From Hyaloscypha bicolor E (lineage: Eukaryota; Ascomycota; Leotiomycetes; Helotiales; Hyaloscyphaceae), in NCBI RefSeq assembly GCF_002865645.1, contig NW_020194684.1, forward strand, positions 403,308 through 467,307: DNA of 64,000 bases, read 5' to 3'. Positions 9,845-21,899 of the stretch are shown piece by piece. Each line of letters opens with the position of its first letter. Position 1 is the stretch's first letter. Both the position numbers and the translations under genes were made by a program. The notes below the pieces were generated by a model. The model was not told the origin of the DNA and made no database searches. It worked only from the letters and a program-made list of their open reading frames with translations.

Positions 9845-11702
9845 ATGTGCGTGTTCTTTACTACGTTTCATTCCTATTCAGCCTGCAAACTGCGGGAGGC
9901 CGCTGAGGATGAGGCAACCGTCAACCGGTTCGAGTCGATCATCGCAAGGTTCTTGGCAAGCGAAAGAGGAGGTAGAACTGCGACCAAGCTGATGCCACAT
10001 ATCATCAGGGAGAGGCATGTTAAGCAATGCGAAAATGCACTAAATAATCCGAGACTAAGGCATTTGGAAGAGGACGAGCGGATTTGTGAGGTATCAAGTG
10101 CCGCGGGAACAGAGGATCAAAACTTAGAAGCGATGGACGACCTTTTTATGAGCGGCGACTGCCCTGTCTGCCACGCCGTAGAAGAGACCGTGAAACGGGC
10201 TTCGGATGTTGTGGTCATTGTGGGTAGCTTGCCTTTACGATCTGGATCATGTTAATCCTTGGCAGCATCGTCCGGGTCGTGTTGCCTCTCGATTGCGAGA
10301 AACCCATCGTGCCGGGCGTGGTCCTTCATCTCCTACGCTCGCACACGACAAACCTCAACCAAGTCGTCTTCAATTTGAGGTCAAGCTCCCTCCTGATGCT
10401 ATCGACTCTGTTGACGAACCCGGAGGTACTGTCGATCAAGAGAAGGTCTCGGAAACGGTTAAGGTACGCCTTTGTGCTTTCAGACTAGTGGAGGGGTCAT
10501 TCACAGATTCTCCTCATAGGAAACAAAACAGCCATCACTGGCAAATACAGACATCGCTGTTCCCTCTTCGTCACTTCCGCCCTCGTCATCTGATACCTCC
10601 ACAGAAAAAGTTCAGAGAACGAAGCCGATGTCAGTCAACATAACTGAGGGATCTTTCCGGAGAAAGACTGCACCTTCTACTATTGCGTCCCTAAGCATAT
10701 CTTCGAGTGTATTTTCTGAGCAATCAGAGCAAAGTTCAGTCTCGGATTACTTCAGCGGCTACAATGCTGAGGCCTCGAAACGAACCCTCGGAATTCTCGA
10801 GTTGGTCGATTCGCCTCGTCCGGAGTCGCCTCACCCGGGGGAAGAGACGGAGCCGGCATTCGATAGCGATGCTCTTGTGATGCCATACTTTGAAGGTGAC
10901 GTGTCAGGCAGCGCCATACAAGGTTTGACTGAGTCTGAGACGAGCGGAGGCACCGTGCTTTATCACGCCGTCCATCAAGGATTCAAGGAAATAATCAGTG
11001 GGCTCTCTCACACTGCCAAACCGGATCATGAGATAATAGAAAGCATAAATTCCGTGCTTGCATTCAAATTCTGGATAGAAGCACAACGGAGTCGGCTCAC
11101 CGTCTGGAGCGATGAAGTGGGTGTTAAAGACTCTGTTCTAGATTCATTGAGAAACCACAAACCCCTCGAGTCGAACAAAGACCTGCGCGAAATGGTCACA
11201 AAGTACCTCGTGGGAATCTATGAAGCCTTGATTCTTGCTGGACGGAATATAATTTACGGCTTGTACAACCTGGACTCGGTCAAGGAGATGTAGGTCCAAC
11301 CTTCCATGACACACATTCCTGGCTGGATTCTAACATAATGAAAGTCTTGCCATGGAGAAATTCTTTTTGAAAGGAACGAAAAAAAGCTTGACCAGTAATC
11401 TGGAGCAAGTCGACGTTTTACTGGATAAGCTGTTTCTTCTGGTAGAACCGATCAAGATCTTCTCCGCGCTGGATAATAAATCTGGTCCGTATGTGGCTGT
11501 CTTGGAAACAGTTGGAAACCTCGAGCTTGGTTCTGGAAACCCTATATCAGACGAGTCTGCAGACACGGCATTGCTTCCTCATGAGGAGATTACGACTAGC
11601 CACGTAGATTCGAATTTGGATTTAACTGGAGTTGAAAATTCGCTACTCGAATCTGATGAACTCAGGCAGTCAGGAGCTTTCTCTCAAGCCCACGGTGAGT
11701 AA
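9845..11702 (+). CDS. Serine-rich hypothetical protein with HeLo-like helical segment, multi-exon
   Basis: Exons by frame-consistent splicing are 9845-10219, 10266-10463, 10520-11289 and 11345-11702. The introns are 46, 56 and 55 bp; the third has a TTCTAACA branch. The N-terminus is MCVFFTTFHSYSACK, with a CPVC pair near residue 110. The middle is a Ser/Pro-rich linker. A helical block from 10973 to 11270 includes EAQRSRLTVWSDEVGV, which resembles the R-L-x-x-W-x-x-x-x-G pattern of fungal HeLo-type domains. The end is uncertain: GTGAGT at 11695 may be a donor, with an in-frame acceptor at 11803 extending the protein to 11889. Not matched to a named family. Confidence 0.55.
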
Positions 11703-12782
11703 GTCCAAGACGACGGCCAAAACGAATCCAGTCTACTTTCCACCCCCAAGGTTCGAAATCATGGCCCCACCCAATGGCCCTCTTCGCCGTAGCATGATCG
11801 CAGACAAACTAACATACTTGGAGGACTTCATTTATGGCATTCGTGTGAAGAGATTATCCTTCAAGGGGGGCTATGGTCGGGGAGAGTAGGAGGCGTGGTT
11901 GGTGAACAATACCACCGCAATGCAACATTGCTTGACAATGATCGTGTTGCTGCTACAAATAGGTTTGAAAAGATGGAAGGCGATGAGATTGGCAATGAGG
12001 ATGAAGAGATGAAGGATAAAGACTGGGTTGTGGATGGGGAGGAAATTTGGGTAGTGCCCCGAATTTGCGTGACCCTGCGAGTGTAAGTGAGATGTGGCGA
12101 AATCCGAAAATGGAGACCCATTCGTTGCACTGGTGTTCCTTCAAGTCACAATCTTTTGCTTCTCCCTTGAGGGATTTTGGTCTCTAATGGCATTAATAAC
12201 ATCCGGGTTTGTTGACCCGATTTCTTTCAATTGCAACGTTCAGTCCAAATGCTTCAAAGATTGACCACTTCTCTAACCAGAACACTTCCCCAAGGGAAGT
12301 CTTAAGAGGCACGTACTGTACACGTGATGGTTATGACACATAACTTCCCTTGTTCAGCAGTCTCTTAACTATTATAAAAATTTGAAGTGTGCTGGCGCTT
12401 TCGGCAAGTACGCCGAGACTTTCGTCCATCTTATTATATCCAGCCTGTCCCGTCGCGTCTCACTGCATGACGCGGTCATCAAGTCCTCGCTTCCGGCTTC
12501 GTCGCCATTTGAGCAGACCTTACCCGCCTGTACATCAACAATCAATGCCAATCATTACCTTTTCGCGTCGCGGGGTGGTAGAGAGGCAATTTGACCCACT
12601 TTAATGTCCTTTCCTATTTTACCGTGCAGGGCCTTCATTGGGCAGGGCTATTAACATGGCGATCCATGTCTGACATTTTATCTCGCCAAGAAACAATGAT
12701 CACTAGCGGATGCAAATAGAAGCTTCTTCTCCCGCACCTTGAGTGTTTTCGCTGCGATTGCTACTCCGTACAACTCAAAGAA
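11703..12782. other. Intergenic / possible last exon of the preceding gene
   Basis: The stretch 11804-11889 could be a final exon (KLTYLEDFIYGIRV) of the gene ending at 11702. Beyond 11890 I see no exon. A TATAAAAATTTG stretch near 12372 and a TACACGTGATGG sequence near 12318 are the only regulatory-looking elements. Confidence 0.35.
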
Positions 12783-14096
12783 ATGAATTTCTCCTCGCCA
12801 TTCTGGCGAGTCCTTTTGCTGATTGTATTTTTGCTTTGGTCGGGAACTCCTTGCCATGCTGCGGAAACATTTGCCAGCCGATCGTACTTCTACGTTGGTG
12901 GTCATTATGAGAATGCGGTGAGTTGCTCAATTCAGAAATTTTGTTTGGCTGCCACTGATCAGAATATCGTAGACCAATGGCGAAGTTATGGTAGATCAGA
13001 TGTATGTCGAGAAGTTGGTTCCGATACACCCAACACAGAAATACCCTCTCTTCTTTATCACAGGAGCCGCACAAACCGCAACAGTACTTAGACCCCTTTC
13101 CGGCATCCACCATTTGCTAATTGTCAATCGCAGAATTGGCTCAACACACCCGACGGCCGGCAAGGCTGGGCATCCTATTTCCTTGACCAGGGTTACACCC
13201 TTTATCTCACCGATCAACCGCAACGCGGCCGATCTCCCTGGCTCCCCGGTGACGGCACACTATCAAACTACAACGTCTCCTTCGTCCAAAACTACTTCAC
13301 CACAATCCAGGTCGCCAAACTCTGGCCGCAAGCCTCTCTCCACACTCAAGTTCGTCCTTCATCTCCCCTTTCTACTTTTATGTTGACAAAATTAAAGTGG
13401 CCTGGCACAGGCCAACCCTACGATCCAACCTTCGACACTTTCTACGCTTCTCAACTACAGCAGCAAAGTAACCTGACACTCACAACGACCAACAACATCC
13501 ACGCCGGCATTTCTCTTTTAAAACTCATCGGCTCTGCAATCTTGATCACGCATTCACACGGCGGCCCCTATGGTTGGGGCATAGCTGATGCTGTCCCATC
13601 TCTCGTAAAAGGGATCATTGCAATCGAGCCAGAGGGGCCACCGTTCATGGGCATGATTGTGGCTAGTGGCAAAGCAAGACCTTATGGTGTTACTACTTTA
13701 CCGATCACTTATGATCCACCCGTCACGGATCCGGTCGTAGATCTAGCTCAGGAAACGGTGAAGAGTATGAGAGAGAATCTCAGTGATTGTATTCAGCAGC
13801 AGGAACCAGCAAGAAAGTTGGTTAATTTGATTGATATACCGGTGCTAGTGGTGACGAGTGAGGCGAGTTATCATGCGGTTTATGATTATTGTACTGTGGA
13901 ATATTTGAGACAGGCCGGGGTCGAGGTTGAGTGGCTGAACTTGCCTGCGGCAGGGATTCATGGTAGTAAAGGAATGATTCGGGTCTGATGGAGATAGGCT
14001 GACTTCAAGATAGGCAATGCTCATTTCAGCTTCATGGAGCTGAATAATATGGAAATTGTGTCGTTGATCGAGGATTGGACCTGGAAGCACATTTGA
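12783..14096 (+). CDS. Secreted alpha/beta hydrolase, five exons
   Basis: 369 aa from exons 12783-12917, 12973-13083, 13134-13349, 13398-13962 and 14014-14096. All introns are 48-55 bp, keep frame and have GCTGAC/GCTAAT-like branches. Residues 1-27 are a signal peptide (VLLLIVFLLWSGTPCHAA). The family pattern follows: YPLFFITGAAQTATNWLNTP, GWASYFLDQGY, TDQPQRGRSPW. The nucleophile elbow is THSHGG (Ser in T-x-S-x-G), then EPEGPPF. The catalytic His is likely in GIHGNAHF, created only by the last splice. It belongs to a fungal family of secreted esterase-like hydrolases whose substrate I cannot tell. The stop codon is 14 bp from the LTR element's target duplication, and the gene is undamaged. 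Confidence 0.85.
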
Positions 14097-14110
14097 GAGT
14101 TAAAATCAGT

Positions 14111-14115
14111 ACAAC
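14111..14115. repeat. Target-site duplication, left copy (ACAAC)
   Basis: Five bases directly before the 5' LTR. The matching ATAAC lies at 22105-22109 and differs by one C-to-T change, as RIP would cause. Confidence 0.75.
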
Positions 14116-14320
14116 TGTGACGGCTGGCGTAAGGGCATGATCTGCCAAGGACAGGATATCGGAAACAGGCACAAAACGAAGCTAAGCCAGAATTACTTGG
14201 ACGGAATAATACTAAAGGTCGAGGCATCCTCTCTATTTTGTTCCATAACTTAGTATTTTCTAATATATAAGATTCTTTGAACTTTGAGCCTTTGACTATT
14301 ATATTAATCCCGCTATTATA
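14116..14320 (+). repeat. 5' LTR
   Basis: 205 bp, starting TGTGACGGCTGG and ending CGCTATTATA. It aligns end to end with 21900-22104. I count about 28 differences by eye, all transitions; about 24 have T or A in the 3' copy. Its first 80 bases keep near-normal GC content while the rest of the element does not. Confidence 0.9.
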
Positions 14321-14850
14321 TAATACTAAGCTTACTCGACTCGGCCTATAGAGGCGATATAATACTACCGGCAAAGAACCCGTATTTATCCTTGGAAAGC
14401 AAAGACAGAATACCGCTTTTAATATTTAATAACCTCCTCAAACTATAAAGAACTAGAGAGCTTAACTAGAAGCATAATATCCTCTATAACCTAGTTAATC
14501 TCGGAGCCTGATTCTTAACTAGAGCAGATAATATTTCCCTCCTAGTAGTCGGTTCTCTACTAATATAAAAGAAGAAAGATATTATCTTCTATAATCCGGT
14601 TAATCTTAAAGCCTAACCCTTAACTAGAGCAGATAATATTCTCTTAATACTAACGAGAGTAAAAGAACTGGCCCCTTTCCCTAGTATAGGAAGAATTAGT
14701 AATAGTTTACTAATTTAAAATAAGAAAAGATAATAGTCGGTTTTAGTTTACTAACTTAAAACTAGATAAGATAATAATTAGTTATAGTTTACTAATATTA
14801 AATAAAAAGAACTTATTTAGTATTTATTTCTATAGCTAATATTTTTTTTA
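14321..14850 (+). repeat. Retroelement leader with internal direct repeats
   Basis: Untranslated leader between the LTR and gag. AGAGCAGATAATATT occurs at 14521 and again at 14626, within a longer imperfect repeat of 105-bp period. A second family of about 50-bp repeats built on AGTTTACTAA runs through 14700-14810. The primer-binding site should start at about 14321 but is too mutated to name the tRNA. Confidence 0.6.
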
Positions 14851-16220
14851 AAGCTATTATAAATAGCCCGGAGCCAAGTACTACTATTATAAGTATATTA
14901 GATAAGAAGCCCTAATATAATGAAATAGAAGAGCCAGATATTAATATTATAAACTTATATTACTAGGAAAGCTATTATAATACTATTCCGGAAAAAGATA
15001 TTAAAGAATAACTAGCTAATTTAAAACTTAAAATTAGTATAAATACTCCGAAAACAGATAAGGCCTAGTAGAAATTACTTATATAAGATAATCTTATTAA
15101 TAAATACTATCTTATAGCTAATAAATAAGTAAAATATAACTAGAAATTCTACTTATATATTAATTAACTTACTAAAAAAGTTAATAAACTAGAAGTAATT
15201 ACTAGTTAACTTTATATAAAGAAAAGACTAATATAAAAAAAAGTAATAAAATAGAGATTTAAGTAAGTAGATATTTAGAAATATTATAGATTCTTATTAG
15301 GAGAACCGTTTAGGGACTAATACTAAGGCTTTCTTTTACTTTTAGTCTATAGTAATTAATTATAGCTTATTAGAATTAAGGATCTTATCCTATTTATAAG
15401 TAAGAATAATTACTAGATTAATAATTAGATATTTAATATAAGAAATAAACTAATATAGAACTCCTTTAAATTTAATAGCAAATTACTAAAAATTACTTAT
15501 ATAATATAACTAGTTACTAGAAATACTTATAACTTTATTTATAATTAACTAGAACCTGAATTAATTAGATAGATCTTAATTATTAAATAGATCTTTAAGA
15601 TTCTCTAGTAAGCTTATAGTAAAAGTAAAAAAATAAAGTACTAGAAAGTAAAAGAAATATACTAGTACCTGAAATAAAGAAATAAGCTATTTCCGGTATT
15701 TTGGGCAGAGTTTACTTATTTAATAATAAAACTAGAGAAGTTACCGGATAATTAATATAATAACTTAATAGATAAAATAAATCTCGAGCTACTTAAAAGT
15801 TTAGGTAATAAGAAGTTTAATGCTTTTAGGGACCTTGCCAAATAATATATAAAATAAGAGAATAGGCTTTTCTTAATTAAAAATCAGTAATTTTAGAAGA
15901 AATAACTAATAGAAATCACTTGCTATTAAATACTATCTCGGGCTAGAAAGCCTACCGGAATCTAAAAAGCTATAGTAATCCTATATTTAATAGATTAATT
16001 TTAGTAGCCAGTATTCTTATAGCTAAAAGAAGTAGTTTACCAAGAATTTGAGAAGAAACTAGACTAGCTAGAAGGCTTTTATTATTATAGCTATAGAAAG
16101 CCTAGATATATAAAAAGTACTTGTTCTGACTTTAATAAGATTATATCTATTAAAGAAAATTATTTAGAAAGAACTAATAATTTAGAAGTAAATAATAAGG
16201 ATATTAACTTTTATTTACTA
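14850..16220 (+). pseudogene. gag remnant with destroyed zinc knuckle
   Basis: Nucleocapsid-type polyprotein remnant. With TAA/TAG read as former sense codons, one continuous helical frame runs through this stretch. The CCHC knuckle (C-x2-C-x4-H-x4-C) is at 16078-16134, but three of its four ligands now read Tyr: two TGT-to-TAT and one CAT-to-TAT. Only the last Cys (TGT) remains. Both kinds of change are CpA-context transitions. Boundaries are approximate. Confidence 0.7.
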
Positions 16221-16479
16221 TCTAATAAGAAATATAATATTAATAAATCAGGAAAAGTCTAGTTCTAAATATAGAAATAGCTCTTTTAGAATAAGAATTT
16301 TACTAAGAACTTATAGATCTTATTTAGCTAATTAGCGGGAACTAGTTTCTTATTAATTATTAAATATACTAGAAAGATAAAACCATAACTTTCTAGTACT
16401 TAGTAGATATTAAAGTAAATATATATACTTTAATTAACTAAAAGTATTTTTACTCCTTAATAAAAGTATTATAAATATT

Positions 16480-19400
16480 CTTATATAAATTTAAAATTCC
16501 CGTTCTCTTATAAGATTTTAATAAATAATCTAGTAAAGCTATTTAATATCTAGCTATTATAAATCTAGCTATTAATTAGTATTCCTAAACTTAATAATAC
16601 CTATTTACTACTAATCTCGGTTCTTATAATATAATTCTAGAAAGGAAATAGCTAGTAAAATATAATATCTTACTAGACTATTAACGGAATTAATTCTATT
16701 AGCTAGAGAACTATAAAATAAATTAGCCGGACCTTATTTAGAAAATCCGATATTTTAATAAGAAATATTAAAAAGATAATTATTTTAAAGATATTCTAAC
16801 TAGGATCCTAAAAGAAATTAGTAAAACTAGACCCGAGAAGTAAAAGGATATATTTCTTACCTATTTATAAGACCTTCTTATAAGAAAAGCTAAATATCAG
16901 GCAAAAAAGAAAGAGCTAGACCTTAATACTCTCGAAATAGTCGAGCTACTAGATTATTTCCGCTATTTCATTAGAGTAATTACCTTCTAATTAAGTACTA
17001 AAGACTCTAGTAACTTAGTAGAATTAGTTACTATTAATAAAATTAATTATATACTTAAGAAATAGGATTATAAACTAAAGAGATATTTACTATTACTTAT
17101 AATAATTAGATAACTAATATTATAGCTTACCGGATACTATATTTAAACTAGTAACCTAATATATTTCCTAGATATAAATAAATCCAATACTTTCGGTAAT
17201 ATATTATCTTTTAATCCTAAAGAACTTTAAGAGCTCCGGATATTTCTCCCTATATAGCTATATAATATAATTAGAGTATTCTTTAAGAAAGTAGTAAATA
17301 AGCTTCCCTAGTCTTAATTCTTTAACTATAAGCTCTATTTTAATAGACCAGATCCCTTAATAAGAATAGCTTATTTTTATAAGATAAACTCTAGTAAACT
17401 AGAAAAAATAAGAAAGTATTTTATTAAGAACTTAAAAAAGGGTTTTATTAAACTATCCGAATTTCTTTTCTTATTACTAGTTTTATTTATTAAAAAGAAA
17501 AATAGTAGCCTATAATTTTATATTAATTATTAATAGCTAAATATTATAATAAAAAAGAATTACTATTTCTTATTACTTATTACTAAGACTCTTAACTAAT
17601 TAGCTAAATTAGATTTTTAATATATTTTTAACCGAATTTATATAAAACTAGCTTCTATAGTATGAGTAGCTTTTAGAATAAGATATAAATTATTTAAACT
17701 AGTAGTTCTACTATTTAAACTCTATAATAATTTAGTAACCTTCTAGTAATATATTAATATTATCCTAATAAACTATTTAGATAACTTTTACTTGGCTTAT
17801 ATTAATAATATACTAATTTTCTTTAAGAATAAGAAGAAATATTAATAATATATTAGAATAGTTCTATAAAAGCTTTAGAATACCGGATTATAAGTTAATA
17901 TTTATAAATATGAATTTAAAGTCTTTAAGATAATATTCTTAGAATTTATTATCTCGAATTAAGGCATATAAGTAAATCCTACTAAAACCTTTATTATCCA
18001 AAACTAGTACTAACTTATAATAAAAAGAAAGATATAGTCGTTTTTAGGCTTCTATAATTTCTATTATAGGTTTATCTAAGCCTATAAATATATTTCCTGC
18101 TCTCTGAACTATCTAACTAAAAAGAATACTTTACTAAAATTTATACTTAATAAAACCTAGCTAGATATCTTTAATTAGCTTAAAGATCTATTTCTCTTTG
18201 CTTCTATATTTCTTTATTTTAAATATAATAAGGAAACCTGCCTGGAAACCGACTATTCGGATCTAGCTACTACGGGTATATTCTTTTAAAAAAACCTAAA
18301 GAATGAATAATAGTACCCGGTCTCGTTTTATTTTAAAGCTTTTTAAGAAGCTAAAAGCTATTATAAAGTTTATAATAAGGAACTTCTTACTATTATTTAA
18401 GGACTTCGGGAATAGTAGGCAAAACTAATTAGCTTATCTAATTTTCTAATTATTACTAACTATAAAGCTCTCAAGTATTTCGGTATTAAGAGGCTCTTAA
18501 ATAAATAATAAATCTAATAGATAAGTTTCCTATTATAGTTCTATTACTAGATTATCTATTAGCTAGGCAAAAATAATATTATTACTAATATCTTATTCCA
18601 AAAGAATAAGCTTATACTAACCCAGAAATAGGCTAAAGAAGCTAAGAGAACTAGATAAGTTATCCTATTAGATCTAATTCTTGCTTTTACTAAGATAATA
18701 GATATGGCTTATATTTCTACTAAGGTAAAAGAAATAAATAAGCTATTTATTATAATTAAAGTTCTATAAGCTAATTAGACGAACCTAGTCCTAGAGAATA
18801 AATATAGGAAAGCCCGGGAGAATATAAATCTATAGGAAATATTAAATAACTATATATTTTATAATAAAAGACTTATTATATTAGATAGATATAATAATCT
18901 ATAAACTAGGCTCTTATAATAAATCTATAATATAATAACTATTATATATTCCGGTTAAAATAAGATAAAAATCCTAGTTTAAAGACTTTACTAATAGCCT
19001 ATTTTTTCGTTAGATATTAACCGCTTTATAGTAAACTATTATAAATATTAAAGGTCTTATAAGCTAAGAAATAAAATACTAGGCCTATTATACTTATTAC
19101 TAGTTTCCCTAAAAATATAAAATTATTTATTTATAGACTTTTATATTTTTGGCTTTATAAGTAAGAAATATAATAATATATTTATTATAGTTAATTAATT
19201 ATCTAAATAATATATAAGCTTACTAATAACTAAAAATACTATAGCTAGAACTATTACTAGCCTGTTTTATTACTATATCTAGTAATTTCGAGGATTTTCT
19301 CTTATTATTATAAGTAATCGAGAACTCTAATTCATTTTAGATTTTATAAATAAACTATTAAAATTAACTAGAACTAAGCTAAAGCTCTTAACTATAAAAT

Positions 19401-20330
19401 ATACCTAAACTAATAAATAAATAGAAATTATTAACTAGATTATTAATATCCGACTTTGTTTTTTTATTAATTATTTCTAGGATAATTAGATAAATTTATT
19501 TCTAGTACTTAATACTATAGGTATTACCTACTTATATAAATTAACTAGCCTATTTCCTTTAATAATTAATTATAAATATAAATTCAGGCTAAACTTTAAC
19601 TAGATATTACTAATAATAGAGTTTAAAATACTAAGAAAGAAACTTAATTAGGAGGAAGTATAATAATAGACTAAAAGAATTAATATTACTATTAATTATA
19701 TCCGAGAATATATAATAATAGCTTAGGAATATTAAGCTAAGTAAGCTAATAAGAAATAGCAAGAACTAGATTTTAGTTCAGGAAATATAATTTATATAAT
19801 TAAAAAAATATAGAAAACGGACTATTTATTTAATAAATTAGACTATTTCCTTACTAGATTATTTAAGATTAATAAAATAGTCGGCTATTTATATTAATTA
19901 GATCTTTTCCTATTATATAGGATTTGGCTAATTTTTTATATAAATAGACTTTATAAGAATCCTATTAACTTATTATCTGGCTAGACTAATAAAGAGCCTA
20001 GTTCTACTAAAGTTAATAGTAAACTCAAATAGGAAGTCGAAAAGATCCTCTTTTCTAAGATACTTTATAATAAGCTTTATTATAAGGTTAAATAAAAGAA
20101 ATAAGATATAGATAATAAATAGTACCTTATATTAAACTTTAAGAACTTAGTACTTAAACTATATAAATTTCACGAGTAAAATCCTAGTAAAATAAGACTT
20201 CCTATCTAGTTAAATAAATAGATTTAGTATACTAAAGAGAATAAGTTTAATAAAAACTATTTAGATAATAATAAACCTTAATAATAAGACTTTCGTAACT
20301 AGAAAAGAAAAAAAAACCCTAGATATTTCC
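16480..20330 (+). pseudogene. pol remnant: RT, RNase H, integrase, chromodomain-like end
   Basis: Ty3/gypsy order. RT block B reads N-Y-stop-stop-L-N near 17522, for the usual DYRxLN. The RT active site YIDD reads YINN at 17798-17809 because both GAT codons became AAT. The RNase H start ETDYSDLATTGI is near 18250, and ALKYFG with the following LGKNNI-type segment is at 18470-18600. Integrase follows from about 18960 to 19800. After it comes a KLYYKV...FHEQNP stretch (about 20070-20180), like the chromodomain-bearing tail of fungal chromoviruses. Protease is presumably near 16490-16620 but I could not confirm its active site. Confidence 0.8.
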
Positions 20331-20639
20331 CGGGTTTTATCTAAACCCTAATATATTTCCTTTATTTTACTATATTAGTATCTATTTTCTATTCTAGAAA
20401 TCTGGGTAAAATATCTTTTTTTATTATATTAGATTATACTTTATTATCTAGGCAAATTATAAAAAAAAGTAAATTCTTAAAGCTAAGCTAAAAGTAAATA
20501 CTTGCCTATATTAGTTCAAAATATTATTAAAAATTAAGAGAAATCTTTCTAATTACTTTAATCTTTATAACCTTAATTATTTATATTATTACTACTATTT
20601 TAATAGAATTATTAATAAAGACGAAATAGATAAGAAATC

Positions 20640-21898
20640 CCGGTAATATATTATTTATAGCCAGACTAAGTAAGGCTACTTACTAGATCCTAGATAACTT
20701 GAGTAATAGTAGTAATATCTCAAGTTTAGTAGCTATTATTATTATTAATATAATTACTAGCCAAATTATTTTTATAGACAAAAATAGTAATTCCCTTATC
20801 TAAGAACAGGTTAATATATAGAATATAGTTCGTATTATTCTTGAGAATATACCTGAAATTACTATAAAAAATATCTTAGTAAAATATTCTAAGAATAATA
20901 AAATAGAGGTTTTAGTTACTAGTAATAATAAGTCTAATAGTTAAATAAGTAAAATAAATAGTACTAATAAGGGTTACCTAATTAATCTTATAGAGCCAAA
21001 TACCAAGAAAGCAAAAAAGAGTAAGGCTAGCTTATTTAAGAAATATAAGGCATTAGATAATAGCAAGAATTCTAATAATAAAAAGACTAAGAATAGAAAG
21101 ACTTCTAGTAATAAAGGAAACTCTAATTATAATAAAGGTAGTTAAACTAGTATTAAGATATCTATTATAACCAGAAAACGTATAGTATTAAATAGTAGTT
21201 ATTATATAAAGTACTAGTCTAAAACTAAAAGCTAGTAAATAATCCTAAAAACTAAATTAAAGAAGTAATACCTTATAAATATTAATAAATTAGTAAATAA
21301 TACTATTTAGGAAGTCGGAAAACCTTTTAGAAGCTCTTATAAAACCAAAATTATATAGCTTAAGGCCCGGGAATTTAATAATAAAGTAGCTCAAGTAGCT
21401 GCCCTTAATATATAAGTCTCTATTATAGAGAGATAACTTGAGAATATATATATTAAGCTCGAGAAAACCCAGAAATTAATTAAATAGCTCAGAAATAGTA
21501 TAATTAAGCCAAATACTACTATTCTAACTAAAAAGAAAGGCAAGTAAGCTATTATATTAAAGCCTATATTAATAAATAGACTTAATTTACTACTCTTATT
21601 TAAAGACTACCCGATAATAATAGTTCTAATATTAGCTATGGCCTATATAGTACTTCTAGACTATATTATTAATATGGATATAGGTATAATATAAGTAATA
21701 AATACTAAGAACTAGCCGGAATATACTAGGAACTGGGTTATTCTGGCGAAGTTAAGACTATACTTTAATTATAAGTAAGCTATAGAGATTAGACGGAATA
21801 GGATTAATAGCTATTATTTCTTCTTTTTTCTTTTCTATACTATAGCTAAATAATTCCCTAAATAAGGGCATTTAGACTTCTTTTTAGGGGGGGAAGTA
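20640..21898 (+). pseudogene. Additional reading frame (ORF3) between pol and the 3' LTR
   Basis: A single frame of about 420 codons stays coherent from 20646 to the polypurine tract. I read about 20 stops in it, all TAA or TAG and none TGA. The predicted ancestor is Lys/Asn/Ser-rich with a coiled-coil-like part (REFNNKVAQVAALN, then LENIYIKLEKTQKL) and a hydrophobic segment (IIVLILAMAYIVLL). It does not look like gag, pol or envelope as I know them, and I cannot name it. Elements with a coding 3' region beyond the chromodomain are less common, so this part could be an acquired or element-specific gene. Confidence 0.55.
21886..21896 (+). other. Polypurine tract
   Basis: AGGGGGGGAAG ends three bases before the 3' LTR start. 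This is the expected position of the plus-strand primer site. G runs lack CpA/TpG steps and so survive RIP. Confidence 0.75.
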
Positions 21899-21899
21899 A

